Below are positions 1 through 7,802 of a DNA stretch of 15,900 nt, in pieces. Every line of letters begins with the position of its first letter. Position 1 is the stretch's first letter. This DNA comes from Bacillota bacterium (GTDB lineage Bacteria > Bacillota > Clostridia > Lachnospirales > Lachnospiraceae): assembly GCA_023436765.1 (NCBI GenBank), contig JAEZHX010000129.1:1-15900 (forward strand), written 5' to 3'. The notes below the pieces were generated by a model, which ran no database searches, was not told where the DNA came from, and was given only the letters and a program-made list of their open reading frames with translations. Both the position numbers and the translations under genes were made by a program.

Positions 1-97
1 ATTTTCTTTATTTTTATTTAATAAGAATTTTCTTTTTTTATCGTATTCATTGTGATAAACTATGAATAGTGGCCGGAAAAACCGGTAATATTTGTTA

Positions 98-112
98 CAG
101 TACAATATACTG
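98..112 (+). promoter_or_regulatory. Inverted repeat overlapping a possible -10 box, upstream of the first gene
   Basis: A perfect 5-bp inverted repeat, CAGTA-caata-TACTG, lies 22 nt before the first gene's ATG. It contains TATACT (106-111), a plausible -10 hexamer. No good -35 is visible at the right distance. A small CCGG-aaaaa-CCGG element sits just upstream (73-85). The position fits an operator over a core promoter, but this is inference from symmetry and location only. Confidence 0.35.
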
Positions 113-134
113 AACGCGTGTTTATGGAGGAACT

Positions 135-839
135 ATGCCAAAACAAACCAGACTTAACGATAGTGCTGAGATTTACCAGTTGAGGACAAAGCAGACTGAG
201 AAAGACAAACTCAAGGATATGACTTTTAAGGAAAAGTTATCGTATCTTTGGGAATATTACAAGCTCCATGCCCTGTTCACTGTATTAGGTATTGCATTGA
301 TTGCCTATATTGTCTATGAAATTGTCACACCTAATATAGAAACCAAGCTTTATGTTGCTATTATCGACAATCCTGTTGAACCCGAGGTCCTGGAGAATTT
401 TGAGGCAGAGTTTGCTGAATATCTGCAGATTGATCCTGAGCGGGAGGAGATCCACCTTAATCCTCAGTTTTATTTCAGCACAGACAGTGAATATGAGATG
501 AATATGAGACAGGTACTGGTTACTTATGTAGCTGCTCGGGATGTGGATATCATTATTGCACCTAAATCAGAATTTGAGTCCTATTCTTATTACGGATATA
601 TGTATTCCCTCACGGACCTGATTCCGACTGATCTATACAGCAAGCTGTCAGATTCCTTTTATATCGGAACGCAGGAGGATAATCCTGAGGAGAAGGTATA
701 TGGCATTTATTTGGATCAAGCAGCTTTATTTAAGGACAACAAAAGAATATCTGCGGATAACCCCTATATCCTAGGTGTGATTGGAAACGCAAGGCGGACC
801 GAAAGCTCTGTAGAATTCATACGATATCTGTTTCGCTAG
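135..839 (+). CDS. Single-pass membrane protein of unknown function
   Basis: This 234-residue protein is not one I recognise with a function. It has a hydrophilic, positively charged N-terminal segment (about residues 1-43), one hydrophobic segment (about 44-64) and a C-terminal domain of about 170 residues. By the positive-inside rule the C-terminal domain should lie outside the membrane. The stretch before the membrane segment (MTFKEKLSYLWEYYKLH) is of a kind I associate with anchored extracytoplasmic proteins of clostridia. The tail contains DVDIIIAPKSEF and a Tyr-rich patch that faintly recall substrate-binding-protein folds, but this is speculative. The start is set by GGAGG at 126-130, four bases before the ATG, which is a short spacing. 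It is the only plus-strand gene recognised and converges on asd, with a bidirectional terminator just after the stop. Confidence 0.8.
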   Translation: MPKQTRLNDSAEIYQLRTKQTEKDKLKDMTFKEKLSYLWEYYKLHALFTVLGIALIAYIVYEIVTPNIETKLYVAIIDNPVEPEVLENFEAEFAEYLQIDPEREEIHLNPQFYFSTDSEYEMNMRQVLVTYVAARDVDIIIAPKSEFESYSYYGYMYSLTDLIPTDLYSKLSDSFYIGTQEDNPEEKVYGIYLDQAALFKDNKRISADNPYILGVIGNARRTESSVEFIRYLFR

Positions 840-867
840 ATAAGCAATCAAGGACATAAAGACATAT

Positions 868-894
868 AAAAACGGGCTGAGCAGCCCGTTTTTT
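868..894. terminator. Bidirectional rho-independent terminator between convergent genes
   Basis: A perfect 8-bp stem, AACGGGCT / AGCCCGTT (871-878 with 883-890), encloses a GAGC loop. A run of T follows on the plus strand and a run of A precedes it, so the same hairpin ends in a T-tract in both directions. It lies 30 nt after the plus-strand gene and about 75 nt after the asd stop, so it can serve both. Confidence 0.9.
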
Positions 895-968
895 AATGCT
901 TATTCTTCCTCAATCAGATAACCCGGAAAAACACCCCGGTGTACTGATCAGGTTTATGATCCGTTTTC

Positions 969-2051
969 TTATTTCTTAGTGATGTAGCCCTTCGCTTTTA
1001 ACAGCTCTGCTGTCAGAACACCGCCACCTGCAGCACCTCTTACGGTATTATGGGAAAGTCCTACAAATTTGTAGTCGAAGACATTATCCTCACGAAGTCT
1101 TCCCAAGGTAACACCCATACCGTTTTCATAGTCACGGTCCAGCTTCGTCTGCGGACGGTTATCCTCTTCAAAATATTTGATGAACTGCTTTGGTGCACTG
1201 GGTAAGTCAAGCTCCTGAGGAAGACCCTTAAATTCGCTCCAGGCTTTAATCATCTGCTCCTTCGTAGGCTTTTTCTCAAAGCTCACAAAGACAGCAGCCG
1301 TATGTCCGTCGGTAACAGGAACACGGATGCATTGGGTAGTGATGACAGGCCCATCTGCCTTCACGATCTGGCCGTTTTCAACCTTACCCCAAATTCTTAA
1401 GGGCTCCTGCTCGCTCTTCTCCTCTTCGCCTCCGATATAGGGAATCACATTATCAACCATCTCCGGCCAGTCAGCAAAATTCTTACCGGCTCCGGATATC
1501 GCCTGATACGTGGTAGCCACTACCAACTTGGGACCAAATTCCCTCAATGCATGTAGGGCAGGTGTATAGCTCTGTATGGAGCAGTTTGGCTTAACCACGA
1601 TAAAGCCCCTGTCCGTACCAAGACGCTTCTTCTGCGCCTCGATTACCTCCAGATGCTCCGGATTTAGTTCCGGTACAACCATCGGAACATCCGGAGTCCA
1701 TCTGTGGGCACTATTGTTGGAAACGACAGGAGTTCCAGTCTTAGCATAAGCTTCTTCGATTGCTTTAATTTCCTCTTTCGTCATATCTACTGCGCTGAAT
1801 ACGAAATCTACGCTGTCTGACACTTCGGCAATATCGTTTACGTCCTTTACAATCAGCTTCTTTATCTTCTCAGGCATAGGAGTCGTCATCTTCCAACGGC
1901 CTCCCACGGCCTCTTCATAAGTCTTTCCTGCACTTCTGGGACTGGCTGCTACAGTAACTACCTCAAACCAAGGATGCTCCTCTAACAGCGAAATAAACCG
2001 TTGCCCCACCATTCCGGTACCTCCAAGGATACCTACGCGTAACTTCTCCAT
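969..2051 (-). CDS. asd: Aspartate-semialdehyde dehydrogenase
   Basis: The enzyme reduces aspartyl phosphate to aspartate semialdehyde with NADPH, the branch point to lysine/diaminopimelate, threonine and methionine; it is cytoplasmic. The N-terminal nucleotide-binding loop GGTGMVGQ is at residues 10-17, the catalytic cysteine is Cys157 in PNCS, and His250 in DGHTA matches the active-site histidine. The 360-residue length and the opening LRVGILGGTGMVGQRF match the archaeal/fungal-like branch rather than the Proteobacterial one. I choose the ATG at 2051: GGAGG at 2061-2065 precedes it with 9-nt spacing. An in-frame ATG at 2090 would add 13 residues that fall in the leader and lack a ribosome binding site. 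The gene seems to be monocistronic, with its own promoter and the shared terminator at 868-894. Confidence 0.95.
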   Translation of the reverse strand: MEKLRVGILGGTGMVGQRFISLLEEHPWFEVVTVAASPRSAGKTYEEAVGGRWKMTTPMPEKIKKLIVKDVNDIAEVSDSVDFVFSAVDMTKEEIKAIEEAYAKTGTPVVSNNSAHRWTPDVPMVVPELNPEHLEVIEAQKKRLGTDRGFIVVKPNCSIQSYTPALHALREFGPKLVVATTYQAISGAGKNFADWPEMVDNVIPYIGGEEEKSEQEPLRIWGKVENGQIVKADGPVITTQCIRVPVTDGHTAAVFVSFEKKPTKEQMIKAWSEFKGLPQELDLPSAPKQFIKYFEEDNRPQTKLDRDYENGMGVTLGRLREDNVFDYKFVGLSHNTVRGAAGGGVLTAELLKAKGYITKK

Positions 2052-2104
2052 CCATTCATTCCTCCACCGATGTTCTTGTATGACATACATTTGTCTTTAT
2101 AGTA

Positions 2105-2137
2105 AGTATACTATACAACATTCCTAAAAAAAATCAA
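2105..2137 (-). promoter_or_regulatory. Probable sigma-A promoter of asd
   Basis: On the minus strand, TTGATT (2132-2137) and TATAGT (2110-2115) are separated by 16 nt, and TATACT follows directly at 2105-2110. Transcription would start near 2103, giving a leader of about 50 nt. I see no clear terminator between the dusB stop and this promoter, so readthrough from dusB is possible. Confidence 0.55.
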
Positions 2138-2180
2138 TCCTTTTTTATACAAAAACATAGATTTGTGACATATCGATAAT

Positions 2181-2210
2181 ATTGTTTGGTTTTCACCGTA
2201 TTGTTTGGTT
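2181..2210. repeat. 11-bp direct repeat spanning the dusB stop codon
   Basis: ATTGTTTGGTT occurs at 2181-2191 and again at 2200-2210, with a 19-bp period. The right copy encodes the last residues of DusB and the left copy lies just past the stop. It may be a small local tandem duplication of the gene's tail; no function is evident. Confidence 0.5.
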
Positions 2211-3182
2211 ATTTTTTATGTGCTCCCGATAATCCTTTAACAGCTGTACCAAATCTAAATAGGATTCAATGGCATTTACCTGATTCCTAAGTTTAGAGGA
2301 GCCGGGATAACCGGTGGTATACCAAGCCACATGCTTCCGCATCTCCCGCATACCGGTAAACTCTCCCTTACATTCAATGGCAAGCTTCGCATGACGTAGC
2401 ATCATGTCCTGCACCTCATCAAACTCCGGCTTAGGCAGCTGAATACCGGTTGCCAGGTATTCCTTGATCTGTTCAAACAGCCAGGGATTCCCCCTGGCTG
2501 CTCTTGCTATCATGACTCCATCACAGCCTGTAAGCTCCAGCATTCTTCTTGCATCCTCCGGGGTCTGAACATCACCGCTGCCTATGACAGGTACAGCGAC
2601 CGACTCCTTTACCTTTCGGATGATCTCCCAGTCCGCCTTTCCGCTATAGAACTGTTCTCTGGTTCTGGCATGCACGGCGATGGCAGCTGCCCCATTCTCC
2701 TCTGCAATCTTTGCCACCTCTACCGCATTCATACTATCCTCACAGAAGCCCTTTCGTATCTTAACGGTAACCGGCTTACGGATGGCCTCAGATACTCTCC
2801 TTACAATTTTCCCGATCAGTTCAGGATCCTTCATTAGGGCAGAGCCTTCCCCGCTATTTACTACCTTCGGAACCGGGCACCCCATATTGATATCCAGGAT
2901 ATCAAAATTCCTGTCCTCAATCCTCTTCGCCATGTCCGCAAGGATATCCGGATCGGAACCAAACAGCTGCAGTGCGGCAGGCCTCTCCTCTTCGGCAATC
3001 TGAAGCAGACTCTCCGTATTTTTATTTTGATAAAGGATTCCTTTTGCGCTGATCATCTCTGTACAGACCAGGTCTGCTCCCTTTTCCTTGCATAATAAAC
3101 GAAATGGCAGGTCGGTTACTCCTGCCATCGGTCCCAAAATAAGCTTTCCTTTTATCTCAACGTTACCTATCTTAAAACTCAT
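2193..3182 (-). CDS. dusB: tRNA-dihydrouridine synthase (DusB/NifR3 family)
   Basis: This FMN enzyme uses NADPH to reduce uridines in the D-loop of tRNA to dihydrouridine. In the TIM-barrel domain I see the opening GPMAGVTDLPFR (17-28), the catalytic cysteine Cys102 in DINMGCPVPKV, the KIRKGF strand (141-146), the tRNA/FMN-contacting HARTREQFYSGKADW (171-185), and the FMN phosphate region GSGDVQTPEDA and ARAARGNPWLF (226-236). The length of 329 residues is typical. It starts 2 nt after the coaX stop, with a ribosome binding site (AAGGGGAA) inside the end of coaX, so the two are almost surely translated from one message. It is the last gene of the argF-coaX cluster. Family assignment is firm; the exact uridine position cannot be told from sequence. 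Confidence 0.95.
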   Translation of the reverse strand: MSFKIGNVEIKGKLILGPMAGVTDLPFRLLCKEKGADLVCTEMISAKGILYQNKNTESLLQIAEEERPAALQLFGSDPDILADMAKRIEDRNFDILDINMGCPVPKVVNSGEGSALMKDPELIGKIVRRVSEAIRKPVTVKIRKGFCEDSMNAVEVAKIAEENGAAAIAVHARTREQFYSGKADWEIIRKVKESVAVPVIGSGDVQTPEDARRMLELTGCDGVMIARAARGNPWLFEQIKEYLATGIQLPKPEFDEVQDMMLRHAKLAIECKGEFTGMREMRKHVAWYTTGYPGSSKLRNQVNAIESYLDLVQLLKDYREHIKNNQTIR

Positions 3183-3184
3183 AA

Positions 3185-3961
3185 CTATCTGTTCCCCTTA
3201 TTCTTATCACTGATGATCTTTAAACCCTTCAACGTCAGATTAGGATCATAAAACTCTATGATATCAGTTGCATCTGCAATGATCTTGCCCAAGCCTCCGG
3301 TTGCTACCACCTTACAATTTTTAATACCGGACTCCAAAAGCATCCTTTTTACAATGTATTCTGTCTGTCCGATACACCCGAAGACCAGTCCGGCCTGCAT
3401 GCTTGTTACCGTTTCCTTTGCAAGGATTGTATCAGGCATGGCTATCTCAATTTCCGGCAGCTTGGCAGTCCCTGTCCACAGTGCATTAGCTGCAATCCTA
3501 AGGCCCGGGCTGGTAACTCCTGCTATGAAGGACCCATCCGCAGTAATCAGATCATACGTAATCGCTGTTCCGAAATCAATGACCAGAACGGGGCCGCCAT
3601 ATATTTCATAGGCCGCCACTGCATCCACGATTCTATCCGCTCCGATTTCCCTCGGATTGACAGCCGCTATCTTAATTCCTGTCTTCGTTCCTGCTCCGAC
3701 GACTAAAGGAGTTTGATTGATATATTTTATGATACCTGAGGTCAGCGACCACATCAGCTTAGGTACTACAGAAGCAACAATAACGGAGTCAATCTCCTCA
3801 ATTCCTATATTCTTAGACCTTAACATATCAATAAGCAGAAGTCCGTATTCATCAGAGGTCCTTGCTACCTGCGTCGTCATCCGGAAGCTTGCCTTTATTT
3901 CATCATCTTCAAATACACCTAAGGTTATATTCGTATTACCAACATCGATTACCAATAGCAT
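3185..3961 (-). CDS. coaX: Type III pantothenate kinase
   Basis: This enzyme catalyses the first step of coenzyme A synthesis, pantothenate plus ATP to 4'-phosphopantothenate. Type III kinases belong to the ASKHA fold, are not feedback-inhibited by CoA and need a monovalent cation. The phosphate-binding motif DVGNTN is at residues 6-11, the pantothenate-binding and catalytic GADR at 107-110 (Asp109), the second ATP motif DFGTA at 129-133, and TGGL at 221-224. The length, 258 residues, is standard. A GTGAGG ribosome binding site precedes the ATG. The upstream 113-residue gene ends 20 nt before the start and dusB follows after 2 nt, indicating one operon. Confidence 0.95.
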   Translation of the reverse strand: MLLVIDVGNTNITLGVFEDDEIKASFRMTTQVARTSDEYGLLLIDMLRSKNIGIEEIDSVIVASVVPKLMWSLTSGIIKYINQTPLVVGAGTKTGIKIAAVNPREIGADRIVDAVAAYEIYGGPVLVIDFGTAITYDLITADGSFIAGVTSPGLRIAANALWTGTAKLPEIEIAMPDTILAKETVTSMQAGLVFGCIGQTEYIVKRMLLESGIKNCKVVATGGLGKIIADATDIIEFYDPNLTLKGLKIISDKNKGNR

Positions 3962-3981
3962 AAATCGGCCTCACTTTCCTT

Positions 3982-4323
3982 CTATAATAAATCTGCAGCA
4001 TCTTCGCCCAGAAAAAAGACCCTATAGTAGATTTCCAGAGATTCTAAAAGCTCTGCCTTCGTTCTCTGTATTTCCTTAATTTTTAGGGCACTGCCGATAT
4101 CATCAAACAGATAATCCGTTTCCTCAGCATCTACCTTAAACATCAAGGTGCCCTCCTCATCGAATTCCAGAGAAAGCACTCCACCCACATCCTCGGTAAA
4201 CAACACACACATAATCTTAAGTTCCTGTTTTATCTGCTCCGGCAATGCCTGGAAGTCCTCATTCAGGAAGAACTTCTTCTCATAAGCACTGCTGGCACAT
4301 AATACTACCCTATCCTGATACAT
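3982..4323 (-). CDS. Small conserved-looking protein of unknown function (possibly DUF6145)
   Basis: This is a 113-residue, acidic, soluble protein with no signal peptide or membrane segment. It alternates strand-like stretches (RVVLCASSAYEKKFFL, GGVLSLEFDEEGTLMFKV) with a helical C-terminal half (about residues 78-105). I have a weak recollection of a Lachnospiraceae family called DUF6145 with this kind of sequence; I would not rely on the number. AAGGAG with 7-nt spacing supports the ATG at 4323. It sits between a small membrane protein and coaX with short gaps of 37 and 20 nt, so it is very probably cotranscribed with them. Its function is unknown; the context of argF, coaX and dusB gives no clear hint. 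Confidence 0.8.
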   Translation of the reverse strand: MYQDRVVLCASSAYEKKFFLNEDFQALPEQIKQELKIMCVLFTEDVGGVLSLEFDEEGTLMFKVDAEETDYLFDDIGSALKIKEIQRTKAELLESLEIYYRVFFLGEDAADLL

Positions 4324-4360
4324 GGCAAGACTCCTTCATGTTATTCTTATATAGCAGAAG

Positions 4361-4648
4361 CTATTCCGTCATAAAATACCGGATGGTCAGGAAACCGATC
4401 AGTATAATAAGTATTCCGAAGAAAATATAAGATATTCCAATATTCTGTTTTTTCTTATCCTTTACAAGCTTCAACCCGTTAAATAGATTAATCAGGCCAC
4501 CTGCCGAAAAAGCTCCCATCAGCAGATATGCCCGATTCGGGTATAGAAAGTTCAAAATAAGAAAAATAACCAGAAGGATACCCAGATAGGCGCTTATCCG
4601 GTCGTAGGACAGATGATGTTCTTTTAAGCGTTGTAACAGCTTTCTCAT
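4361..4648 (-). CDS. Small three-span membrane protein of unknown function
   Basis: The 95-residue product has a basic N-terminus (MRKLLQRLKEHH) followed by three hydrophobic segments at about residues 20-36, 41-59 and 70-91. A lysine-rich turn (KDKKKQ, 63-68) between the second and third suggests that this loop is cytoplasmic. No motif identifies a family. GGGAG, 7 nt before the ATG, supports the start. The gene begins 19 nt after the argF stop and precedes the 113-residue gene by 37 nt, so it lies inside the same transcription unit. Whether it relates to arginine metabolism cannot be told. Confidence 0.75.
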   Translation of the reverse strand: MRKLLQRLKEHHLSYDRISAYLGILLVIFLILNFLYPNRAYLLMGAFSAGGLINLFNGLKLVKDKKKQNIGISYIFFGILIILIGFLTIRYFMTE

Positions 4649-4667
4649 GAGATCGCTCCCGGTTTAC

Positions 4668-5612
4668 TTATTCATTCATATTTCCTAGGGTTGCTACCAT
4701 AACCGCCTTTATGGTATGCATCCGGTTTTCCGCTTCGTCGAAAATAATATCCGCAAAACGCTCAAAGACCTCTTCGGTTACTTCATTCCCCTTAACCGCC
4801 GGCAGACAGTGCAGAAGAATCGTTGTATTCTTACCGGTCTTTGACAGTAATTCATCATTCACCTGGTAAGGCCTTAAGAGCTTCACCCTCTCAGCAGCCA
4901 GGTCCTCTTCACCCATAGAGCACCATACATCCGTATAGACAGCATCTGCACCCTCCATCGCACCGGTATCATCAGAAACTGTGATAACACTTCCCGAGTA
5001 CTGTGCGTATTCCTCGCAGAGGCTTACCAGCTCCTGCTTCGGCCATAAGGCTTTCGGGGCCAGGATGGTAATATGTATCCCCATCTTAGCAGACCCTATC
5101 ATCAGGCTATTTGCCATATTATTACGTCCATCTCCGACATAGACGAGCTTCAACCCCTTAAGCTTACCAAACTGCTCCTTTAAAGTCAAGAAGTCAGCAA
5201 GAATCTGTGTGGGATGGTAAGTATCCGTGAGTCCGTTCCATACCGGTACCCCACTGTACTTTGCCAGTTTCTCCACAGTTTCCTGCTTATAGCCCCGGAA
5301 CTCGATCCCATCAAACATTCTGCCCAAAACCCGGGCTGTATCCTCTACGCTTTCTTTATGCCCCAGCTGTATATCATCCTTACTCAGGTACTCCGGATGT
5401 CCACCTTCATCGATGCAGCCAATTGTAAACGCACACCTAGTCCTGGTGGACGGCTTCTCAAAGATCAGTGCAATATTCTTGCCCTTCAGGCTATTTCCTG
5501 TGATGGCCTTCTTTTTATCTACCTTTAATTTAGCAGCCAGCTCTAATAAATACTCGATTTCCTCCGAAGTAAAATCCTTTAAGGTTAAAAAACTTCTTCC
5601 TTTCAGTGTCAT
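4668..5612 (-). CDS. argF: Ornithine carbamoyltransferase
   Basis: The enzyme joins carbamoyl phosphate and ornithine to give citrulline. Counting from the chosen start, the carbamoyl-phosphate motif STRTR is at 55-59, HPTQ at 133-136, the ornithine-closing SMG loop at 232-234 and the catalytic HCLP at 268-271. The ATG at 5612 gives 314 residues: GAGGTGG (5619-5625) lies 6 nt upstream. A GTG at 5621, which would add three residues, overlaps that ribosome binding site and is unlikely. Segments such as VWNGLTD, VGDGRNNMANS and DEAENRMHTIKAVM resemble the ArcB-like branch of the family. The length, and the absence of arcA and arcC here, favour a biosynthetic role. It heads a probable five-gene cluster ending with dusB and has an ArgR-like operator. 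Confidence 0.93.
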   Translation of the reverse strand: MTLKGRSFLTLKDFTSEEIEYLLELAAKLKVDKKKAITGNSLKGKNIALIFEKPSTRTRCAFTIGCIDEGGHPEYLSKDDIQLGHKESVEDTARVLGRMFDGIEFRGYKQETVEKLAKYSGVPVWNGLTDTYHPTQILADFLTLKEQFGKLKGLKLVYVGDGRNNMANSLMIGSAKMGIHITILAPKALWPKQELVSLCEEYAQYSGSVITVSDDTGAMEGADAVYTDVWCSMGEEDLAAERVKLLRPYQVNDELLSKTGKNTTILLHCLPAVKGNEVTEEVFERFADIIFDEAENRMHTIKAVMVATLGNMNE

Positions 5613-5670
5613 ACTCTCCACCTCTTTCTTAACACTCCTGTTGTATACCTTAATTCATTTAAATTATTTA

Positions 5671-5700
5671 TATTTATACCTACTTATGTGTATTTATACA
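5671..5700 (-). promoter_or_regulatory. Candidate ArgR operator: palindrome and tandem half-sites
   Basis: TGTAT-AA-ATACA (5689-5700) is a perfect inverted repeat lying over the -10/start region of the argF promoter. The 9-mer GTATAAATA of the minus strand recurs at 5671-5679 and 5691-5699, exactly 20 bp apart. Paired AT-rich boxes about two helical turns apart next to an arginine gene are what arginine repressor hexamers bind in other bacteria. The match to a consensus is by eye, and the regulator is not in this window. Confidence 0.45.
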
Positions 5701-5726
5701 TTATTACAATTTCAGGTCATTGTCAA
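5698..5726 (-). promoter_or_regulatory. Probable argF promoter
   Basis: On the minus strand a perfect -35 TTGACA (5721-5726) is followed, after 17 nt, by TAATGT (5698-5703), a weak -10. The predicted start near 5691 gives a leader of about 80 nt. A weak -10 next to a consensus -35, overlapped by a palindrome, is compatible with a regulated promoter. Confidence 0.5.
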
Positions 5727-5746
5727 GCAGAAACAGGAAGATAATG

Positions 5747-5790
5747 AAAACTGCCCAAAACCGTTGTAAAAACGCCTGGGTTTTGAGCAG
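5747..5790 (-). terminator. Probable terminator after the LTA-synthase-like gene
   Basis: CTGCCCAAAACC (5751-5762) and GGTTTTGAGCAG (5779-5790) pair over 12 positions with a single mismatch, around a 16-nt loop. On the minus strand the stem is followed by TTTTCATT, a short and imperfect T-tract. It lies about 40 nt past the stop codon of the sulfatase gene. The large loop is unusual for an intrinsic terminator. Confidence 0.6.
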
Positions 5791-5828
5791 CTGCATTTAT
5801 TATTTATTCAATTTAAGCTGTAGGTTAC

Positions 5829-7715
5829 TTATTCGGTAACGTTTTTCTCAGGAAAACTTCCGGTATTTCCTTCATGAGTTACATATCCTGAGATCAGATT
5901 TTGCTCTAGTATCTCCTTAGAGGTCTGTTTTAGAAGAAGAGCCTTGTCGTACTGTTCCTTATACAGAGATGCATCCACAGTCTCATTCGTTCCGATCTTC
6001 CATGCTCTGCTGCCCTCAAAGATTTCTTCTCTCGATATCTCAAATACAATCTCATTTGTGGCAAAGGAGCCCTCAAACAAGTAAGAAGTAAATGCAACAA
6101 AGCCATCCTTCGCATTCGTAAGATCCTGGCCCAGAATGAACGTGTTACTCTCATCCATAGGTAATCCCATGATATTTGCAATGGTCGGCAGGAAGTCAAC
6201 CTGTCCTCCGGTAGTGCTGATCGTCTGTTGTACTCCGCTGCCCGGTACATGAACTATCATGGGAACATTCATCATCTCATCATAGTCATAGGAACGGCCG
6301 ATGAACTCGCTTACATCCTCATAGACATCCTCCATGCCGCAGTTCATACCGTGGTGATCACCGTAGAGTGCAATGACGGTATTCTCATATAATCCTGCTG
6401 CCTTTAAATCCTCGATAAATTGTCCGATTGCTTCATCTGTATAGCGAACTGTCTCGAGATAATCTCCGAATTTAGTATCTTTATCGTCTTCCAGCAGTTC
6501 CAGAGTACGGTATTGTTCCTCCAAGATAAACGGATGATGATTCGTCAGCGTAATCACAAAGGAGAAATACGGCTGTGTTTGATTCTTCAGGATGGGAACC
6601 AGCTGCTTGAACATCGATTTATCCGAAACTCCCAGTCCAATCATTTCATCCTGATTAAGGTCTTCCATACTGATATAATCCTCAAAGCCCTGCTCAGGAT
6701 ATGCGTTCTCTCTGTTCCAGAAGGAACCCTCATAACCATGTACCGCGAAGGCCTTGTAGCCTTGGTCACGCATCATCCAAGGTAATCCGTTATAAGTATT
6801 TTCTTCAAAGAGCCGGTAGCTCTCACCATCAATAATCGGATAAAGACTGTTTAATGTGGAGAACTCGGCATCCGCCGTATTACCCTTACCAATGTTAGAG
6901 AAATACTGATCATAATAGATGGAGTCACTTGCGATTAATTTGTTCAGATTAGGAGTAATCTGCTGTCCGTTATACTCCTTCCCGATGACGAAATCCTGTA
7001 TCGCTTCCATCTGGATAACAATCAGGTTCTTCCCCTTGCCTATGCCGCTAAACTTAGGCCCATCCGCATTCGGCACCACAGCCTCGAGAACCTCAAGAAT
7101 CTCTTCCTCTTCCATTGATTCAGGAGCAACCTTATCCGCTATTGTTTCACAGATATCATTCACATGGCTTGTAAAGAATTCCATCGTATTTACACGGGCT
7201 ATTGCAGCGGATTGAAACGGGTTAATTACCATTGTTATTATCACTGCAGACAGAATAAAGACCACATATTTTATCTTACCGTGAAACGGCCATTTGATCT
7301 GGCCCAGTTTATCCGTATATTTCTTAAAATTATGGTATACAAAGGGGATATCCACAAACAGTAGAAAACTGGCCGGAATCAAGGTAGCCAGAAAACTCTG
7401 GGGTACCGCGGTAACTGCTTTGGCCTGCCACAGCTGACGAATGGAAACCGTCTGGTTATAGTAATTGTAGTACATCGTATCGGCAAACATCAGTAAGCTG
7501 AGGAGTGCATAAACCATGAGGAAGATTCCCCTCTTTCTTTTCAGTCCGCACTTACATAATGCCACAAACATACTACCCCATACTGCCAGGCTCATCAGGA
7601 TCATGATGACCTCCATACGGTTAACCTCTATTAGGGTATAGTATACTGCCATCTTTACCGTAAATAATACGCCGATAAAATACGGTGAAGATAAAAACTC
7701 TTTCATCTTTTTCAT
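5829..7715 (-). CDS. LTA-synthase family membrane sulfatase (phosphoglycerol transferase type)
   Basis: The 628-residue protein has the LtaS architecture: five membrane segments (about residues 10-30, 36-55, 63-84, 107-128, 148-168), a linker, and an extracellular alkaline-phosphatase-like domain. Metal and catalytic residues of LtaS have counterparts: Glu237 in QMEA, the nucleophile Thr280 in GNTADAEF, Trp333 and Arg335 in FWNR, His393 in TLTNHHPF, and Asp453-His454 in YGDHHG. Such enzymes move glycerol phosphate from phosphatidylglycerol onto a glycolipid or glycan, with manganese. In clostridia with several paralogues the acceptor varies, so a true lipoteichoic acid synthase role is inference. 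The start at 7715 has GGGGG four bases upstream. It is monocistronic: promoter at 7774-7802, probable terminator at 5747-5790. Confidence 0.9.
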   Translation of the reverse strand: MKKMKEFLSSPYFIGVLFTVKMAVYYTLIEVNRMEVIMILMSLAVWGSMFVALCKCGLKRKRGIFLMVYALLSLLMFADTMYYNYYNQTVSIRQLWQAKAVTAVPQSFLATLIPASFLLFVDIPFVYHNFKKYTDKLGQIKWPFHGKIKYVVFILSAVIITMVINPFQSAAIARVNTMEFFTSHVNDICETIADKVAPESMEEEEILEVLEAVVPNADGPKFSGIGKGKNLIVIQMEAIQDFVIGKEYNGQQITPNLNKLIASDSIYYDQYFSNIGKGNTADAEFSTLNSLYPIIDGESYRLFEENTYNGLPWMMRDQGYKAFAVHGYEGSFWNRENAYPEQGFEDYISMEDLNQDEMIGLGVSDKSMFKQLVPILKNQTQPYFSFVITLTNHHPFILEEQYRTLELLEDDKDTKFGDYLETVRYTDEAIGQFIEDLKAAGLYENTVIALYGDHHGMNCGMEDVYEDVSEFIGRSYDYDEMMNVPMIVHVPGSGVQQTISTTGGQVDFLPTIANIMGLPMDESNTFILGQDLTNAKDGFVAFTSYLFEGSFATNEIVFEISREEIFEGSRAWKIGTNETVDASLYKEQYDKALLLKQTSKEILEQNLISGYVTHEGNTGSFPEKNVTE

Positions 7716-7773
7716 AATTCCCCCGTTGAAACCTAAAAAAGCTATCAGTTGATTGTAATCTGAGACTAACTGT

Positions 7774-7802
7774 ATAATAGCTCAATGCCAGAATATAATC
7801 AA
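7774..7802 (-). promoter_or_regulatory. Sigma-A-like promoter of the LTA-synthase-like gene
   Basis: On the minus strand TTGATT (7797-7802) and TATTAT (7774-7779) are separated by 17 nt, close to consensus. The start would fall near 7767, leaving a leader of about 50 nt. CAGTT/AACTG (7746-7750, 7768-7772) and AGCTAT/ATAGCT (7740-7745, 7776-7781) form a broken inverted repeat across the -10 and leader. Confidence 0.65.

Noticed and set aside
1..60. AT-rich left end as a possible origin or integration site
   Set aside because: There are no DnaA boxes, tRNA end or repeat to support this; it appears to be ordinary spacer cut by the window edge.
903..968. Short open stretch and weak hairpin between the asd stop and the bidirectional terminator
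   Set aside because: The frame encodes only about 15 residues without a start codon. The ACAC/GTGT stem is too short to call a terminator beside the strong one at 868-894.
5413..5769. 118-residue plus-strand ORF opposite the argF 5' end
   Set aside because: It is antisense to the conserved argF coding frame and extends through the argF promoter. Its composition is that of a shadow frame.
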